DNA from: Lachnospiraceae bacterium
Lineage (GTDB): Bacteria > Bacillota > Clostridia > Lachnospirales > Lachnospiraceae
DNA length: 5,568 nt
Direction of reading: 5' to 3'
NCBI GenBank assembly: GCA_024691065.1
Contig: JAILOA010000332.1
Coordinates: forward strand, 1 to 5,568
Under the pieces are notes generated by a model that did no database searches, was not told where the DNA came from, and was given only the letters and a program-made list of their open reading frames with translations. Shown here in pieces: positions 4,442 to 5,568 of the stretch. Made by a program: the position numbers and the translations under genes. Position 1 is the first letter of the stretch. Each line of letters starts with the position of its first letter.

Positions 4442-5419
4442 ATGAAATCACAAATAACCAATACAAATAATTCCGGGACTTCGGGGGCGTGGAATATTAA
4501 TAAAAATACAGATGTTTCGGACTCGAGTTTGGAAAATATAAATAATCCTGATTTAAAAAAAGCAGATTCCGGAATTAAAACAGAAACTACTAAAAAATCC
4601 GATTCTCCCGCTGCAATTGTTACCGGAGCTTCATCGGGAATCGGGAAAGAAATTTCTAAAGTGCTTTGTGAAATGGGATACAAAGTTTATGGTTTGGGAA
4701 GAACCTTTGCGGAAGAAAAGACAGAAGATAAAAGAGATAATCCTGAAAAAGTGGCTTTGGAAGAAAACCTCAAAATAACAGAAAATGAAAACCCAAAAAT
4801 AACAGAAAATGAAAGCCCAAAAATAACAGAAAATGAAAGCCCAAATAATCGTATAATAAAAATTTCCTGTGATCTGTCGGATACCAACAATACCCTTCAA
4901 ATTATCAAAAAAATCAAGAAGGAAAATACCGTAACGATTCTTGTAAACTGCGCGGGGGTCGGATATTACGGGCTTCATGAGGAAATAAATTATAAAAATA
5001 TTCAGGAAATGGTAAGAACAAATTTAGAGCTTCCGATGATTCTTTCATCAGAACTTCTGAGAGATTTGAAGAAAACCAAAGGATATATAATAAATATAAG
5101 TTCTATAACCGCGGAGAACAGTAACCCGCATGGTTGCGCCTACGGAGCAACAAAGGCAGGGCTTTCTTCATTTTCAAAAAGCTTGTTTGACGAACAGAGA
5201 AAATACGGTATTAAAGTTGTAAATATACAGCCGGATATGACAAGAACAAATCTTTATAGAAATGCAGATTTCAGGGAAAGTGATAACGAAGCCGCATTCC
5301 TGTATCCGGAGGAAGTTGCCGAAGCAGTAAGGCAGGTTTTATCCTGTCGCGACGGGATGGTAGTGACGGAAATTACCCTCCGCCCTCAATTACATCAAAT
5401 CAAAAAAAATAAAAAATAA
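4442..5419 (+). CDS. Classical short-chain dehydrogenase/reductase with N-terminal extension and repeat insertion
   Basis: The product has 325 residues from the chosen start. It is a Rossmann-fold NAD(P)-dependent oxidoreductase: cofactor motif TGASSGIG at 61-68, NCAG at 169-172 (a variant of NNAG), structural Asn N194, and catalytic S221, Y234 and K238 (YGATK). The QPDMTRTNL segment (263-271) takes the place of the usual PG motif. R87 after the second strand (GLGRT) hints at NADP preference. The end, VTEITLRPQ (308-316), is typical of the YdfG-like cytoplasmic group. The substrate cannot be told from sequence. Two parts are unusual: about 55 residues rich in Asn, Ser, Thr and Lys precede the first strand, and about 45 residues between R87 and the C143-D144 strand contain three copies of an eight-residue KITENE repeat. 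The usual family length is about 240-260, which these two additions explain. It is a single-gene unit with its own promoter and no partner gene in view. Confidence 0.9.
   Translation: MKSQITNTNNSGTSGAWNINKNTDVSDSSLENINNPDLKKADSGIKTETTKKSDSPAAIVTGASSGIGKEISKVLCEMGYKVYGLGRTFAEEKTEDKRDNPEKVALEENLKITENENPKITENESPKITENESPNNRIIKISCDLSDTNNTLQIIKKIKKENTVTILVNCAGVGYYGLHEEINYKNIQEMVRTNLELPMILSSELLRDLKKTKGYIINISSITAENSNPHGCAYGATKAGLSSFSKSLFDEQRKYGIKVVNIQPDMTRTNLYRNADFRESDNEAAFLYPEEVAEAVRQVLSCRDGMVVTEITLRPQLHQIKKNKK
4769..4840 (+). repeat. 24-bp coding tandem repeat, three units, inside the dehydrogenase gene
   Basis: Units 4769-4792, 4793-4816 and 4817-4840 encode (L/P)KITENE(N/S). Differences are confined to the first codons and the last codon of a unit. 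A partial fourth unit (CCAAAT) follows. The repeat lies in the loop after the second Rossmann strand, keeps the frame and is strongly charged and polar, so it should form a flexible surface loop. Near-identity of the copies points to recent expansion. Confidence 0.95.
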
Positions 5420-5422
5420 TAC

Positions 5423-5568
5423 AAAAGGCAATTCCTTTTACACATCCGGGAAAATACCCATAAATACAATATTTAAAAATAATATAAAAGGCAATTCCTT
5501 TTACACATCCGGGAAAATACCCATAAATACAATATTTAAAAATAATATAAAAGGCAATTCCTTTTACA
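5423..5568. repeat. 63-bp perfect tandem repeat, running off the window
   Basis: Units 5423-5485 and 5486-5548 are identical, and 20 bases of a third unit reach the window edge. The array starts 4 bp after the dehydrogenase stop codon, and the AAAAATAATA that joins units also occurs at the very end of the gene. Each unit holds three small inverted repeats: AAAAGG-CAATT-CCTTTT, GGG-AAAATA-CCC and TAAATA-CAA-TATTTA. The first, followed by ACAC, could act as a weak terminator. One frame on each strand is open through the units because 63 is a multiple of 3, but no start signal is seen. Copy number beyond the window is unknown. Confidence 0.95.

Noticed and set aside
4631..4978. Long open frame on the minus strand inside the dehydrogenase gene
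   Set aside because: It is the antisense of a clear SDR with intact motifs; its FIFCYFW repeats merely mirror the KITENE coding repeat.
5395..5568. Minus-strand repeat protein through the 63-bp units
   Set aside because: The frame is open only because the unit is a multiple of 3 with no stop in that frame; the peptide has no recognisable composition, and it runs into the antisense of the dehydrogenase end.

Overview
The window is AT-rich, with Shine-Dalgarno sites, intrinsic terminators and protein families typical of low-GC Firmicutes. The small XRE-type regulator, the SGNH esterase tail and the general style suggest a gut or rumen Lachnospiraceae (Butyrivibrio-like). That placement is an inference from the protein families, not a demonstrated taxonomy. 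All coding is on the + strand.

Layout. (1) 1-309: 3' end of an SGNH/GDSL (CE2-like) carbohydrate esterase, followed by three consecutive inverted repeats; the middle one (396-437) looks like its terminator. (2) 310-855: 546 bp without a protein gene. It holds a good promoter (506-533) with no obvious gene behind it, two small 12-bp tandem repeats, a 15-bp dyad and a second promoter for the next gene. (3) 856-1107: an 83-residue stand-alone XRE/Cro-type DNA-binding protein. (4) 1108-1773: 666 bp of non-coding DNA full of repeats: a 31-bp direct repeat with an inverted copy of its core between the two copies, a long GC-ended hairpin, a 42-bp tandem pair, and an 85-87-bp composite repeat of alternating A and B boxes ending just before the next gene. 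(5) 1774-3972: a 732-residue protein with a large helical N-terminal part and a C-terminal TerD-like domain, resembling the MXAN_6230/SCO0607 group. (6) 3973-4441: a very strong terminator, then exactly twelve 16-bp tandem repeats, then a probable promoter. (7) 4442-5419: a classical short-chain dehydrogenase/reductase with an Asn/Ser/Thr/Lys-rich N-terminal extension and an inserted KITENE repeat. (8) 5423-5568: a perfect 63-bp tandem repeat running off the window.

Each gene appears to be its own transcription unit; gaps are large and terminators or promoters lie between them. There is no ter operon (terZABCDEF) in the window, so the TerD-domain gene is an orphan here. The most distinctive property is the density of unrelated tandem repeats with different unit lengths (12, 12, 31, 42, about 43/86, 16, 24 coding, 63 bp). 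In particular, the TerD-domain gene is bracketed by two long non-coding arrays. These could be regulatory protein-binding arrays, or simply products of slippage in a repeat-prone genome; the sequence alone does not decide this.
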